DNA from: Callorhinus ursinus
Lineage: Eukaryota; Chordata; Mammalia; Carnivora; Otariidae
Length of the DNA: 64,000 nucleotides
Assembly (NCBI RefSeq): GCF_003265705.1
Contig: NW_020312893.1
Span: 19,003,007 to 19,067,006 of the forward strand
Direction of reading: 5' to 3'
Positions 46,901 through 61,665 of the stretch are shown piece by piece. The position numbers and the translations under genes were made by a program. The number at the start of each line of letters is the position of its first letter. The stretch's first letter is position 1. The notes below the pieces were generated by a model. The model searched no databases. It worked only from the letters and a program-made list of their open reading frames with translations, and was not told where the DNA came from.

Positions 46901-48491
46901 CTTAAAAGATAGAGTAAAATAAATTGTGCTTTATCTAGCCCTGAAAAAAATCATGAGACTCCTAGGATGTGTCAAGAAACATGCACATTTAGCTAAGAAA
47001 CCACATTCTCTTTGAAGAAACATGCCAAGAAGACAGCTTAAGCTTATATTATAACATTAGATTCCAGTATTATTTACTTTCTTGGGGTCCCAGTGTTGCC
47101 ACAGAACAGGCTGATGTATGAATAAGGATGTCTACTAAAGTGAATACATCACATTTGTTTCCCATTATACCCAAGGTCAGACATCCTAAAACCTGGGCTG
47201 GGTGAGAAAGATCTCACATGGCAGAGTACAAAGTGCAGAACTAGGGGGCGAAAATAGCCACATCAGGGAAGATAGGAAGTGCCCAGACATGATTCTGGGG
47301 AGAAAAGAAACACAGGTGCTGCAGAGGGGAGGGAGTTTTGATCTTGGAAAGAGGAGAAAGAGAGAGGGAGAGACAGACAGACAGACAGAAAGAAGCAGCA
47401 TAGGGAATTGCACAAGAGAAACACTTCCCCCAAACCACTGACTAGGAAAACTAGAGCAGCTGATTATCGCAATTTTTTACAAGCAGGGGAACCCGAAGTC
47501 TGAAGCTTCAGAAATCCATTAGCCACCACCTGGTGGAGGCTGGCAGCCATAGCAGTGCTACTACGGGTAAGGAAGGCAGAGACCTGGGACCGGTCAGCAT
47601 AGTTTGAAGATCCCCTGGGTTGTGCTGGAAGAGAGAGCTCCCCTTCTTGGGAGAGGTGGCATGGCCCCTCAGGGGACAAATGAGCTGGTGGGCACCAGTG
47701 TGCTGCCTGGTCATTAGCATAGGAACAGAGACACCTGCTGAGAGCAGCAAACCCTGGTGCCAGTTTTTGCTGCACTTTACCATAAACTCCAAGCCACTGT
47801 GCAATCACATCACTGCTTTTCTGGGACTAATGGGCACCAATTGCAGCATGGCAAGACCTCCCCCGGAGGATCGTCCCCACTCTGCACTGCTCTGGGTCTC
47901 TAAAATTTGGAGTTTTGAAGCCCAGCCAGGAGCCTGAGAGTTTGAAAACACAGGAGTACTGTGCCATGCGGTGGGCAGATGGCTCAGCCACAGACAGCAT
48001 GAGGGCAGGGTCTGATGGAAGCCAGGAACACAAGAGGGGAGACTGCTCTTCTGTGAGGGCTTCCTAAACAATGGCAGGGCCTGCCCCCCTGTACCCTACA
48101 GGTGCACCTTTACTAGGGCAAGTCAGCCTGACAACCAGCAGAGCAGGCTCCTCCCCCAGAAGAGCAGCACAAATCCTTCACACACACCAATTCTACTGAC
48201 CATAGAGTGTTACAAAGCATCAACTGTAGGGGAAATAGGATCTAGCCTCTTAACAAGCAGACTGAAACACACCTACTTAAAACTTGCCACACTGTGGACA
48301 AGATCCAAACACTCCCCACTGCAGGCAAAGAGAAACTCTGCAGAGGACTGACCTGAGGGATAGAGCAGCCAAAACACAACAGCACAGTGCACACTCTGAA
48401 ATACATCCTAAAGCACCAGGCACTGGACAGTATAGGACCTCTTCTTAATATAGCTATTACTCTCAGGAGCGGGAAACATAACAGGCTTTTC

Positions 48492-48526
<35 letters not shown>

Positions 48527-50273
48527 CATTGACCTACCCAAAATGACAAGATAGGGGAATTCACCCTAAAAGAAAGAACAGGAAGAAGTGACAACCAGAG
48601 AACTAATCAAAACAGGTAAGTAATATGCCTGAACTAGAACTTAAAACAACAATCATAAGGATACTAGCTGGGCTTGAGAAAAGCACAGAAGACACTAGAG
48701 ATCCCTTCCTGCAGAGGTAAAAGAACTAAAAACTTGTCAGGCTGAAATAAAAAATGCTATAACTGAGGGGTGCCTGGATGGCCCAGTTGGTTAAGCATCT
48801 GCCTTCAGCTCAGGTCATGACCCCAGGGTCCTGGGATCGAGTCCCACATGCTGAGCAGGGAGCCTGCTTCTTCCTCTCCCTCTGTCTGCCACTTCCCATA
48901 CTTGTGTGTGCTCTCTCTCTGTGTCAAATAAATAAAAGTATTTTTAAAAATTAAAAATGCTATAACTGAGATGTAGAACCGAATGGATGAAATGACAACA
49001 AGGAGGGACAAAGCAGAAGAATGAATCAGTGATAGTGGAAGATATAATTATGGAAAATAATGAAGCTGAAGAGAAGAGGAAAAGAAAAGTATTGGATCAC
49101 GAATGTAGACTTAGGGAACTCAGCGACTCCATAAAGCATAATAAAATTCATATCATAGGAATCCCAGAAGAAGAAGAGAGGGAAAAGGGGGCAGAAAGTT
49201 TATTTGAGCAAATTATAGCTGAGAACTTCCCTAATCTGGGGAAGGAAACAGTCATCCAAATCCAGGAAGAAAAGAGAACTCCCATCAAATTCAACAAAAG
49301 CTGGACACCAAGACATATCATAGTACAATTTGCAAAATATAGAGATAAGGAAAGAATCCTGAAAGCAGCAAGAGAAAAGAAATCCCTAACCTACAAGGGA
49401 AGAAAAATTAGGTTAGCAGTAGCTCTCTCCACAGAAACCTGGCAGTCCACAAGAGAGTGGCATTCAACGTGCTGAATGGGAAAAATATGCTTCCAAGAAT
49501 ACTTTATCCAGTGAGGCTGTCATTCTGAATAAAAGGAGAGATAAAGAGTTTCCCAGACAAACAAAAGCTAAAAGAGTTCATGACCACTAAACCAGCCCTG
49601 TAAGAAATATTAAAGGGAACACTTTAAGTGGGAAAGAAAGACTAAAAGCAACAAAGACTAGAAAGGAACAGAAAATTTCCAGATACAGCAACTTTACATG
49701 TAATAACTGGCACTAAATTCTTATCTATCATAATTTCTCTGAATGCAAATGGACCAAATCCTCCAGTGAAAAGATACAGGGTATCAGAATGGATTAAAAA
49801 AATAAGACCCATCTATATGTTGCTTACAAAAGACTCATTTTAGACTTAAAGACACCTCCAGATTGAAAGTACAGGCATGGAAAACCATCTATCATGCTAA
49901 TGGAAATCAAAAGAAAGCCAGAGTAGCCATAGTTATATCAGACAAACTAGATTTTAAACCAAAGAATGTAACAAGAGAATTATATCATAATTAAGGGCTC
50001 AATCCAACAAGAAGATCTAACAATTATAAATATTTATGTCCCCAACTTGGGAGAACCCAAATATATAAATCAATTAATAACAAACACAAAGAAACTCACT
50101 GATGGGGCATCTAGGTGGCTCAATCAGTTAAGTGTCTGCCTTCAGCTCAAGTCATGATCCCAGGGTCCTGGGAAAGCCCCGCGCCTTGCGTCGGGCTCCC
50201 TGCTCAGCAGGGAGTCTGATTACCCCTCTCCCTCTCTTTCTGCCCTTCCCCCTGCTTGTGCACTCACTCAGGT

Positions 50274-50309
<36 letters not shown>

Positions 50310-53300
50310 CAAATAAATAAATAAAAATTTTTTTTAAGAAACTCATTGATAATAATACAATAATAGAAGGGGACTTTAACAACCCACTTACAGCAATGGA
50401 CAGATCATCTAAGCAGAAGATCAACAAGGAAACAATGGCTTTGAATGACACAATGGACTGGATGGACTTAACAGACATTCACAACATTTTATCCTAAAGC
50501 ACCAAAAAAAAAAAATACAAATTTTTTTTGAATGCATATGGAACACTCTCCAGAAGAGATCACATACTGGGTCATAAATCAGCCCTCAACAAGTACAAAA
50601 AGACTGAGATTGTACCATGCATATTTTCAGACCACAACACTATAAAACCTGAAGTCAACCACAAGAAAAAATTTGGAAAGACCACACATACATGGAGGTT
50701 AAAGAACATCCTACTAAAGAACGAATGGGTTAACCAGGAAATTAAAGAAGAAATAACAAAAAATACATGGAAGCAAATGAAAATGAAAATAGTCCAAAAC
50801 CTCTGGGATGCAGCAAAGACAGTCATAAAAGGAAAGAAAAGAGAAAGGACCCAAGTAAATAAAATCATGAGTGAAAGAGGAGAGATCACAACCAACACCA
50901 CAGAAAGACAAATAATTACAAGAGGATATTATGAAATGCTATATGCCAACAAACTGGACAATCTGGAAGAAATGGATAAATTCCTAGAAACATATAAACT
51001 ACCAAAACTGAAACAGGAAGAATAGCAAATTTGAATAGAACCATAACCAGCAAAGAAATTGAATCAGTAATCAAAAATCTCCCAACAGACATAAGTCCAG
51101 GGCCAGATGGCTTCCCAGGGGAATTCTACCAGACATTTAAAGAGTTAATACCGGGTGCCTGGGTGGCTCAGTCATTAAGCATCTGCCTTCGTCTCAGGTC
51201 ATGATCCCAGGGCCCTGGGATCGAGCCCCGCAATGGGCTCCCTGCTCCGCGGGAAGCCTGCTTCTCCCTCTTGCACTCCCCTGCTTGTGTTCCTGCTCTC
51301 GCTGTATCTCTCTCTGTGTCAAATAAATAAATAAAATCTTAAAAAAAAAAAAGAGTTAATACCCATTCTTCTCAAACTGTTCCAAAAAACAGAAATGGAA
51401 GAAAAACTTCTGAACTTCTAGGAGTCTTATCTTCTATGATAAGAACCATATGATCCTCTCAATAGATGCAGAAAAAGCATTTGACAAAATACAGCATCCA
51501 TTCTTTATAAAACCCCTTAACAAAGTAGGAACAGATGGAACATACTTCAACATCATAAAGGCCGTATATGAAAGACCCACAGCAAATATCATCCTGACTG
51601 GGGAAAAACTGAGAGCTTTTCCTCTACAGTCAGGAACAAGACAGAGATGTCCACCCTCACCATCATTATTTAACATAGTACTGGAAGTCCTAGCCTCAGC
51701 AATCAGACATCAAAAAGAAATAAAAGGCATCCAAATAGGCAAAGCAGAAGTCAAACTTTCACTATTTACAGATCACATGATACTCTGTGTAGAAAACCCA
51801 AAAGACTCAACCAAAAAATTACTAGAACCGATACATAAATTTAGCAAACACAGGATATAAAATCAATGTACAGAAATCTGTTGCATTTCTATACACCAAT
51901 AATGAAGCAACAGAATGAGAAATCAAGGAATCAATTCCATTTACAATTACACCAAAACCATAAGATACCTGGGAATAAACCTAACCAAAGAGGTAAAAGA
52001 TCTGTATTCTGAAAACTATAAACACTTATGAAAGAAGTTGAAGAGGACACAAAGAAATGGAAGAACATTCCATGCTCATGGATTGGAAGAACAAATATTG
52101 TTAAAATGTCTATGCTACCCAAAGCAATCTACACATTCAATGCAATCCCTATCAAAATACTACCAGCATTTTCACTGAGCTAGAACAAACAATCCTAAAA
52201 TTTGTATGGAACCACAAAAAAAACCAAATAGCCAAAGCAGTCTTGAAAAAGAAAAGCAAAGCTGGAAGCATCTCAATTCCAGACTTCAAGCCATATTACA
52301 GATCTGTAGCCATTAAGAAAGTATGGTACTGGCACAAAAACAGACACATAGATCAATGGAACAGAAGAGAGATCCCAGAAATGGACGCACAACTCTATGG
52401 TCAACTAATCCTTGACAAAGCAGGAAAGAATATCCAATGGAAAAAAGTCTCTTCAACAAATGGTGTTGGGAAAACTGGACAGCCACGTGCAGAAGAATGA
52501 AACTGGACCACTTTCCTACTCCATACACAAAAATAAACTCAAAATGGAAGAAAGACATAAATGTGAGACAAAAAACCATCAAAATCCTAGAGAGGAACAC
52601 AGGCAGCAACCTCTTTGACCTCAGCTGTAGCAACTTCTTACTAGACACATTACCAGAAGCAAGAGAAACAAAGGTAAAATGAACTATTGGGTCTTAATCA
52701 GGATAAAAACCTTCTGCACAGTGAAGGAAACAATCAATAAAACTAAATGACAATCTATGTAATGGGAGAAGATATTTGCAAACGACATATCTGATAAATA
52801 ATTAGGATCCAAAACCTATAAAGAACTTATCAAACTTAACACCCAAAATACAAATAATCCAATTAAGAAATGGGCAGACGACATGAACGGACATTTTTCC
52901 AAAGAGAACATCCAGATGGCTGACACATGAAAAGATGTTCAACATCACTCATCACCAGGGAAATACAAATCAAAACCACGATGAGATACCACTTCACACT
53001 GGTCAGATGGCCAAAATTAACAACATGGGAAACAACAGATGTTGGCAAGGATGTGGAGAATAAGGAACCCTCTTACACTGTTGGTGGGAATGCAAACTGG
53101 TGCAGCCACTCTGGGAAACAGCATGGAGGTTCTTCAAAAAGTTAAAAACAGTACTACCCTATCCCCCAGCAATTGCACTACTAGGTATCTACCCAAAGGA
53201 TACAAAAATCTGATTCGAAGGGGCACCGGCACCCCGATGTTTATGGTAGCATTATCAACAATAGCTAAATTATGGAAAGAGCCCCAAATGTCCATTGGCT

Positions 53301-56300
53301 GATGAATGGATAAAGATGTGGTGTATACATACAATGGAATATTACTCAGCCATCAAAAAAGAATGCAGTCTTGCCATTTGCAAGGATGTGGATGGAACTA
53401 GTTGGTATTATGCTAATCAAAATAGGTCAGTCAGGGGCGCCTGGGTGGCTCAGTCGTTAAGCGTCTGCCTTCGGCTCAGGTCATGATCCCAGATTCCTGG
53501 GATCGAGCCCCGCATCGGGCTCCCTGCTCACTCCTGCTCCTCCTGCTTGTGTTCCCTCCTAGGTCTCTCTCTCTCTGTGTCAAATAAATAAATAAAACCT
53601 TTAAAAAAAAAAAAAAACAAAATAGGTCAGTCAGAGAAAGACACATACTATATGATTTCACTCATATGTGGAATTTAAGACACAAAACAGATGGACGTAG
53701 GGGAAGCAAAAAAGAGAGAGAGAGAAGCAAACCATAAGAGATTCAACTATACAGAATAAACTGAGGGTTGATGGGGGGGATGGGCCAAATGGATCATGGG
53801 TATTAGCAGGACACTTGTTATTGATGAGCACTGGGTGTTATATGTAAGTGATGAATCACTAAATTCTACACCTGAAACCAATTTTACCATATGTGTTAAC
53901 TAACTAGAACTTAAATAAAAACTTGAAATTAAAAAAAAAAAAAAACCTAAAAGATATGCAAGTTTTCTCATCCTCTTCTTTATAGAAGAGTAAAAAAGTT
54001 CACCTGGGTGAAAGGGCTTACCCAAGTCTCCCTATTGAATAAGCATCCAAGTTTTCTCTCTCAGTACTAAACTTTTGCATTACATGAGGCAAATAATAGA
54101 TACTAGTAATAGTATTACCTTCTAGTAATAAATAAGATCATATTGTGCCCCTGATTAATGCTCTCTGATGGTTTCCTCTTTCACATAGAATAAAATCAAA
54201 ATCATTACTACGTATTACAAGATTTTACATGATCTAGACCCTGCCAACTATTTATTCACTTACTAGCTTCCAGTCAGGGGAGCCTTCTTTCTGTTCTTTT
54301 AACATGCCAAGGTCATTTTTACTTTAGGGTCTTTACATAGCTTTTCCCTTTCCCTAGATTTTCACATGGCTGTCATTCAGGCTTAGGTCTCCGCTCAAAT
54401 GTTACCTCCTTAGAGAGGCCTTCCTTTGCTGGCCAATCTAGAGTAATACCTACATTCACTGTTATACTGTTTCATTTTCTTCAAAGCATATATCACCATA
54501 TTTATTTATTTGTTTGTTGTCTGTCTTTCCTCTAACTAAAATGTAAGTACCATAATAGCAAGAATTTTTGATTGCTGTTGTATCCCCACCACTTAGGAAA
54601 ATATATGAAGTGATTTAATTTAATTATCTAATATTATTTAATAATATTTACAGAATTAAGAAATTTAAAGACAAGTCTTATGCCACAAGAAATTAAAACC
54701 TTTTGAACACAAACTCTCTGCACTTTTTACTCTACCCCCATGCAGTACTTACTTATATATGTTGGGGGTAGGGAGGTAAACTGAAGAGTCAAGGAGCGTA
54801 AGAGAGATGAAATGATGTCCTAATTTCCAGAATAGCTTGAAACCTTTCATGCAGTTCTTTTTTTTAAGATTTTATTTATTTATTTGACAAAGAGAGAGAG
54901 ACAGCGAGAGAGGGAACACAAGCAGGGGGAGTGGGAGAGGGAGAAGCAGGCTTCCTGCTGAGCAGGGAGCCAGATGTGGGGCTCGATCCCAGGACCCTGG
55001 GATCATGACCTGAGCTGAAGGCAGACACTTAACGACTGAGCCACCCAGGTGCCCCCCTTTCATGCAGTTCTTAACCAACTTGCTTTAAAGGATTATTTAA
55101 ATTGGAAAAAATGAGTTTTTCCTCATTTCTCCAGCGGAATGACAAGAAAAACAGTCTCTTCCACTTATTTCAAGGGTAGAGGGATGGCTAATAAAGCAAA
55201 GAGATGAATAAAGACTTGCTCAAAAACCTCAGGTAGAGTCTGAAGAGCTGGGATTAGATAGTGCCCACATACAAAATGCCAACCCTGCACTAATTTACTA
55301 CTCTCGGCCCACACAATTCTGAGTCACGTGACCAGGCCAGTTTACTACTTCTCACTGATGAGGCTGGGGAGTGAAAACTTTTATATTCCACTTTCACTTG
55401 AAAACCTGCGCACTTGGAATAAGCCTCAAAACCAGATTGCAATTACCTATGTTATATGTACTCATGGATAGTGTGTGTGTGTGTGTGTGTGTGCGTGTGT
55501 GTGCGTGTGTGTGTGTGTGTGTGTAGAGAAGCAGCATAGAAGTATAAACAAGGGTGTTACCTCAGAATCCTTGTCCTACAGAGAGGGTGTGAACTAAAGG
55601 ACTCAGGTTTGTTATATTTACTGTAGAGTTTGTGATGTTTGGTCATATTTTAGAGAGAAAATATGCAAAACCTAAAAGCAAAATGAAGACAGAACTCAAA
55701 CAGATAAAATCAGATACATTTTTCTTTCTTTTTTTTTTAAGGTCAATATTTATGCCTTATACACACACAGACACACTTTTGCAAGTAATATTTTAAAATT
55801 GTAACTTAAATATTATTAAGGCATAGAACATACTCCTTAAAATACCAAACTAACATGGTTTATGGGATATATCTAAGTTCTTTCAACCCTTATGGAAATA
55901 AACTAATAATATGTCAAAGTTACTTGGTCATATCGTCAATAGGCTAATCTAATATTAGGAATTATATCCTTAAAAAATTACTCCAAGAAAAATAATTCAT
56001 ATAAATATGCTTTAACTACATAAAAATTAGAAATAAGTGAAATTTTGTCTAAGAATATGAAAAATAGATAAGCAATAATAGAATATACAGAACCTTAAAA
56101 AATAAATACCTAAAATAATTTAATGTTTGGAAAAAACAGTGATGAAATAATGTTATATGATAAAAGCAGAACATAAACATAAGGTGTCCAAAAAATCTAG
56201 AAACATAGGATAAATATATTTTTAAACATATATATCTGTTTTAAATAAATGTATCTGTTATATTTTTAAATAATACCATTAATATTTTTTTCTTCAATCT

Positions 56301-59300
56301 CTGGACACCTTTTCAGGTAAAGTATTTAAAGCAATGGATGTAGTTATTAATTTGGAAAAAAAGCACAATACAGATCACCCATAATATCTAAAATCAACTG
56401 GATCTATTGCTTTAAATTTAAAGGAGTTTTGCCTAAAAACATATCTAGAGGTCTAATAACAACATATTGAGCATATTACTTGAAAATGTAACTAACATAC
56501 TATTTAAAAATAGGTTTCTCCTATGTTTCCAGACTTTCAGATGCCTTATAGTCTACAACAGCAATTAGTATCATATAAAAACATGCAGATACATTAAGAG
56601 ATATCAAAGGAAAATCTGACAAACTACACATTACTAGAGTTTCATGTTGATATGAATGTTCCTTATAATTTTGTGTATGTACACAATACTAAAAGTCAAT
56701 TAAGACTTGCTGTGTAGGGGCGTCTGGGTGGCTCAGCTGGTTAAGCATCTGCCTGCAGCTCAGGTGATGATCCCAGGGTCCTGGGATCGAGTCCTGCATC
56801 GGTCTCCCTGTTCAGCGGGAAGCCTGTTTCTCCCTCTCCCTCTGCCTGCAGCTCCCCCTGCTTGTGCTCTCTCTCTGTCTCTCTCAAATAAATAAATAAA
56901 ATCTTAAAAAAAAAAAAAGACTTGCTGTGTAAACCAGAGCATTCTCTTTATTTATTTTTTTTAAAGCACTCTCTTTAAAAGACAGTGAGACTGTCCACTG
57001 ACAGATGAATGAATAAACAAAATGCGCTATATCCATATAATTGAATATTACTCAGCCATAGAAAGAAATGAAATTCTGATACATGCCTCAGCATGAATGG
57101 ACCTTGAAAACATGCTAAGTGAAATAAGCCAGATACAAAAGGACATAACAGGCCAATTCAGAGACACAAAAAGTAGAACGGTGCTTACTAGGGGTTGAGG
57201 GAAAGGGGGAATGGGGAGTTAGTGTTTAATGGGTACAGAGTTTTGGTTTCGGATGATGAAAAAGTTCTGGAGATGAACAGTGGTGATGGTTGAACGACAA
57301 TGTGACCGTACTTAATGCCACTTAACTGCACACTTGAAAATGGTTCAAATGGTAAATTTTATGTTATGCATGTATTTTACCACAATTTTGTAAAATGTTA
57401 ACAACAAAAAAAGATAAGAGATATCTTAACCTATCTACCACACCTACACTTTTGGTGTGAAGGTCACAGCTGCTGCTTGTTCCGTTTATGAGGGAAGGGT
57501 GACAAAAACATAGACATTATCAGACTATAAGCATCTCCAGAGTAAAATAGTTCTCCTACCATCACCCTGTGTTTGCAGGCATTTCTTTGAATCTTCTAAC
57601 ATATTTCAGATTTCCTCATAACAAAAATACGTAGTTCAACAAGTCATAATTTATTTTGTGATGCATATTTATTGAAATTTCACGTCTTGGGAGAAAGCAA
57701 GTTATTTTGACTCCAGGCTTTATTTTGAGCGACAACGAGAACTAAAGTGGAAAAGAAGGAAAACTAATATTAAGTGATTCCTACTATGTTAAAGGAAATT
57801 CCACACAGATTTTCTCACTTAATATCATAATAATTCTGGAAAGAATTTTCTCTACTTTATACCTGAGGAAATTGAGAGTCAAAGAGGTAGAGAAAATTTC
57901 TCAAGTTCACATAGCTAGTAAGCAAGGGAGTAAAAACCAACTGGTGACTGTCTGAAAGAAACCAAAAAAGCCCTTTCTGTTACTTTAAAATATGGGGGAA
58001 AGTGAGCACATTACCACAGTGTTTGTGTTGTAGTATCCAAAGACGGAAGCCCTGAGTATATTTAGATGTAAATCCTAAAAACAAGAAAAGCCAATATCAA
58101 AAGTTCAGGAGGAAGACAGGGACAATCCCAAAGTCATAAACTCTGATAGGGAAAGAGCCTTAAGGCTGAATGAGAGGTTGTTAAAACAAGAGCCTGATGA
58201 TATAATCTCACATTATGATAATGAGGAAGAAAGATGTCACAGGGTGAGAAGCAGCAGGATCGATTTAAAGAAACCAAAGTATTTCCACAGGGAACTTTCT
58301 GGTCAACATGCGTTTTAAAATAACATACCAACAACTCTAACAAATGCTAACAGAAGTGTGGGAGCGGCAAGGGCCCTGGTTCCTGTGAGCCGGGCAGAGA
58401 GTGGGAGCTAAAAGAAAAAAAAAAAAACCTAGAAGCAAATGCTAACATCCTAAGTGAACTGAATCTAGCGGAAAAACATGACAACGAAAATCAAGAACTT
58501 GAATATGCCTAAGGATCTAAAGATAAATTCAAAGAGCAAGAAAAACAACAAAGTCGATGCCATAACATAAACTGAAAACTGAAGAAATAACTGAGTGATT
58601 TAATTTCCATTTTGTATATTATTTTCTCAAAAATAAAATAACTATTTAAGGCCAAGATAGAAAAAAGATAAGTGAGCATCTCACTACTTTAAATATATTT
58701 AAATCCCAAGAGTCCTATAATGTACATTCCAGATTTCAACTTCAAATGATTTTTTAAACATGAATAGAAAAGGCACAGCAGACAATTAATAGGAAAAGTT
58801 ATTTCGTTTTTCAGCATGCCCAAGATGGGTCTGGAAGCCATCAAATACAATATTTCTGTACGTGACTTTAAAAGGCTGGCTGATGGACAGTTTAAAATCT
58901 GGCTCTGAATAAAAAAAATGTCTAGCTCTGCCAGATTTGTAACCCTGCACTTGTTCACTAACTCTTGTTCATTAACTATTGACTCCTCAGTAAATGCAGA
59001 TGTTGAACTCAATTTTGTAGGATGTGCTGTGAAGATTGAGAATAATATACATAGAATACCTGGCACATGGTAGGTGCTCAATATATACTAGTTTCCTATT
59101 ATATATATACTTTGCTGTAACTGATCTAAGATAGAAGTGGGCTATATTTATATAGCCTACTGACATAACTATTTAACAGCAGGAGAGAGATACTTTCCCA
59201 TACCTTTGCAGCCTCTGGCATATAGCAAACTAATTCGCTAGTAGTATTCTCCACCAGTGGAATGCCAATTTGAAAACCTTCCATTTTAATGGACCCATGT

Positions 59301-61580
59301 GCTCTTCTGGTAGCTGTTTCGTCCTAAGTATGATACCAGAAGTATCAAGCATACCTTGAAGTAGTATATAAATCTTGCCTTGAGAACAAAAGAATAACAG
59401 CGCTAAAACAGGAGGCTCAGCAGATCAGACAGAAGTCAAGCTGGTTCTATAGAATCTGACCAAAGCTGGGGGCAAGAAATAGAATTAGACCAGAGAATCG
59501 AGCAAGATTCCACAGGAATGTCAGAAGCAAAACTCATCTGATTGCTATTAAATCTCTCAGGGGCATTCTACCTTCTCTTGCACAGCCTTGAACCAAGGGG
59601 AATTATGAGAAAATGAACTGGTTTTGGAAATGTAGCCAATCTAACTCTGTTCGGCTTAACGGCAGAGGCAGGACTCAGGGAAAGTAAAGAAAGACAGACA
59701 AAAAGCCCTCTAATACCACTCCATTCCTTCGGGGGGAGCGCTGAAAAACAGAAACATCCCTAAGTCCCAGATATTCTGGGCCTTAGGGCTTTTCCTCCCC
59801 GCTTCTTATTATCACACCGCCTCATTTATAATAGCTGCTACATCATACTTCTCTGTGGCAGTCTTGCTTTATGACTCACTGCTCTGTTTATCAGTATTTG
59901 CCCTGCAATGTTTCAAGCTCTTTGCTCTTTTCTGCTATTGACTTCAGTCAGCTCAAGACTTCAGATGCAGATATACATCAGAGTGAGAATAGGAGTTGCT
60001 GCAAAGGGTCCAGAAAGCAAGGCTATTATTATCAGATGCCACAAAACCAAGATCTCACATATCTAATGAATAAACCCAATGCGTTCTACCATCTAGTTGA
60101 GGGAAGGCACAAAAGAAAAGGAAGTCACGGGAACAGACTGATTTGGAATAGATTCTATGCAGAATTTCAAAGGAATGAGCATTCCTTTTTTGACAGAAAA
60201 CAAGAAATCTAGATGCTTTAATCTTTTCTTAAAATAGGAAGTTATACAATTTAAGTTATACAAGTTATACAATGTTCTCCTCATCAGTTTTAGAGTAGTT
60301 ACCTCTCTGAATTTCCCCAAAGAATGTTAATATAATTGAAATCTTTTTTTTAATTGAAGTGTAGTTGACACAGAATGTTACATTAGTTTCGGATGTAGAA
60401 CACAGTGATTGGACAACTCTGGGTATGCAATGCTACAAAAGTAGTTAACATGTGTCACCATACAATGTTATTATAATATAGTTTAATTCTTTTTTTTCTT
60501 CCTTATCCTTCTCTTTTTTTTTAAAGATTTCATTTATTTATTCATGAAAGACAGAGAGAGAGAGAGGGGCAGAGGGAGAGACAGGCTCCCAAGGAGCAGG
60601 GAGCCCGATGCAGGACTCGATCCCAGGACCCCGGGAGCATGACCTGAACCGAAGGCAGACCCTTAACCATCTGAGCCACTCAGGTGCCCCTCTTTTTTTT
60701 TTTTGTTATTAACATATAATGTATTATTTGTTTCAGGGGTACAGGTCTGTGATTCAACAGTCTTGCACAATTCACAGCACTCACCATAGCACATACCCTC
60801 CCCAATGTCTATCACCCAGCCACCCCCCCACCCCCCTCTGCTCCAGCAAACCCTCAGTTTGTTTCCTGAGATTAAGAGTCTCTTATGGTTTGTCTCCCTC
60901 TCTGGTTGCATCTTGTTTCATTTATTCCTCTCTTCCCCTATGATCCACTGCCTTGTTTCTCAAATTCCACATATCAGTGAGATCATATAATTGCCTTTCT
61001 CTGATTGACTTATTTCGCTTAGCATAATACCCTCCAGTTCCATCCATGTCGTTGCAAATGGCAAGTTATAGTTTAATTCTTAATAAACTGTTCTCTGTGA
61101 CTTAATTCTACCCAAAAGAGAATACATAAAACAATATCAACACACAAAAATCAACATGAAATTAGCACTAAAAACCTAACTAGGGGGATGCCTGGGTGGC
61201 TCAGTTGGTTAAGTGTCTGCCTTTGGCTCAGGTCCTGGGATCAAGTCCCCACATCAGGCTCCCTACTCATCGGGGAGCCTGCTTCTCCCTCTCCCTCTGC
61301 TTGTGTGCTCTCTCTGTCAAATAAATAAAATCTTTAAAATAAATAAATAAATAAATAAAAACCTAACTAGGATGTATTATCTTTGTATATGTTATTTACA
61401 TTGACAAGTTAGAATTTGATTTTTGTACCAGGTTATCTCAGGATGTCAATTCCTTACATTACCTTGAGATGCTCTAGGATTAATAACGAGCTCTCCTCCA
61501 GGAGACTACTGGGTGGACAGGAAGGATCTGAGCTGCATATAGGAAGTGGAGCCCTGCAGCTTAGCCCTGCAAGGAGGTTA

Positions 61581-61665
<85 letters not shown>

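Larger units (their letters stand above)
47480..53940 (+). mobile_element. Near-full-length, broken LINE-1
   Basis: A carnivore L1 lies antisense inside KLRG1 intron 4. In order: 5' UTR-like GC-richer sequence (47.5-48.5 kb), ORF1 remnant (about 48.54-49.47), inter-ORF spacer, ORF2 remnant (about 49.7-53.3), and 3' UTR with poly-A near 53.93 kb. SINEs are inserted at 48768, 50104, 51153 and 53434, each with target duplications. Stops and frameshifts break both ORFs, so it cannot move by itself. The exact 5' end is uncertain. Confidence 0.88.

Noticed and set aside
58689..59081. 130-codon minus-strand open frame
   Set aside because: Partly overlaps a MIR-like piece and has no recognised domain; treated as chance.
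59871..60212. 113-codon plus-strand open frame in KLRG1 intron 4
   Set aside because: No recognised similarity, antisense to KLRG1, no splice or promoter support.
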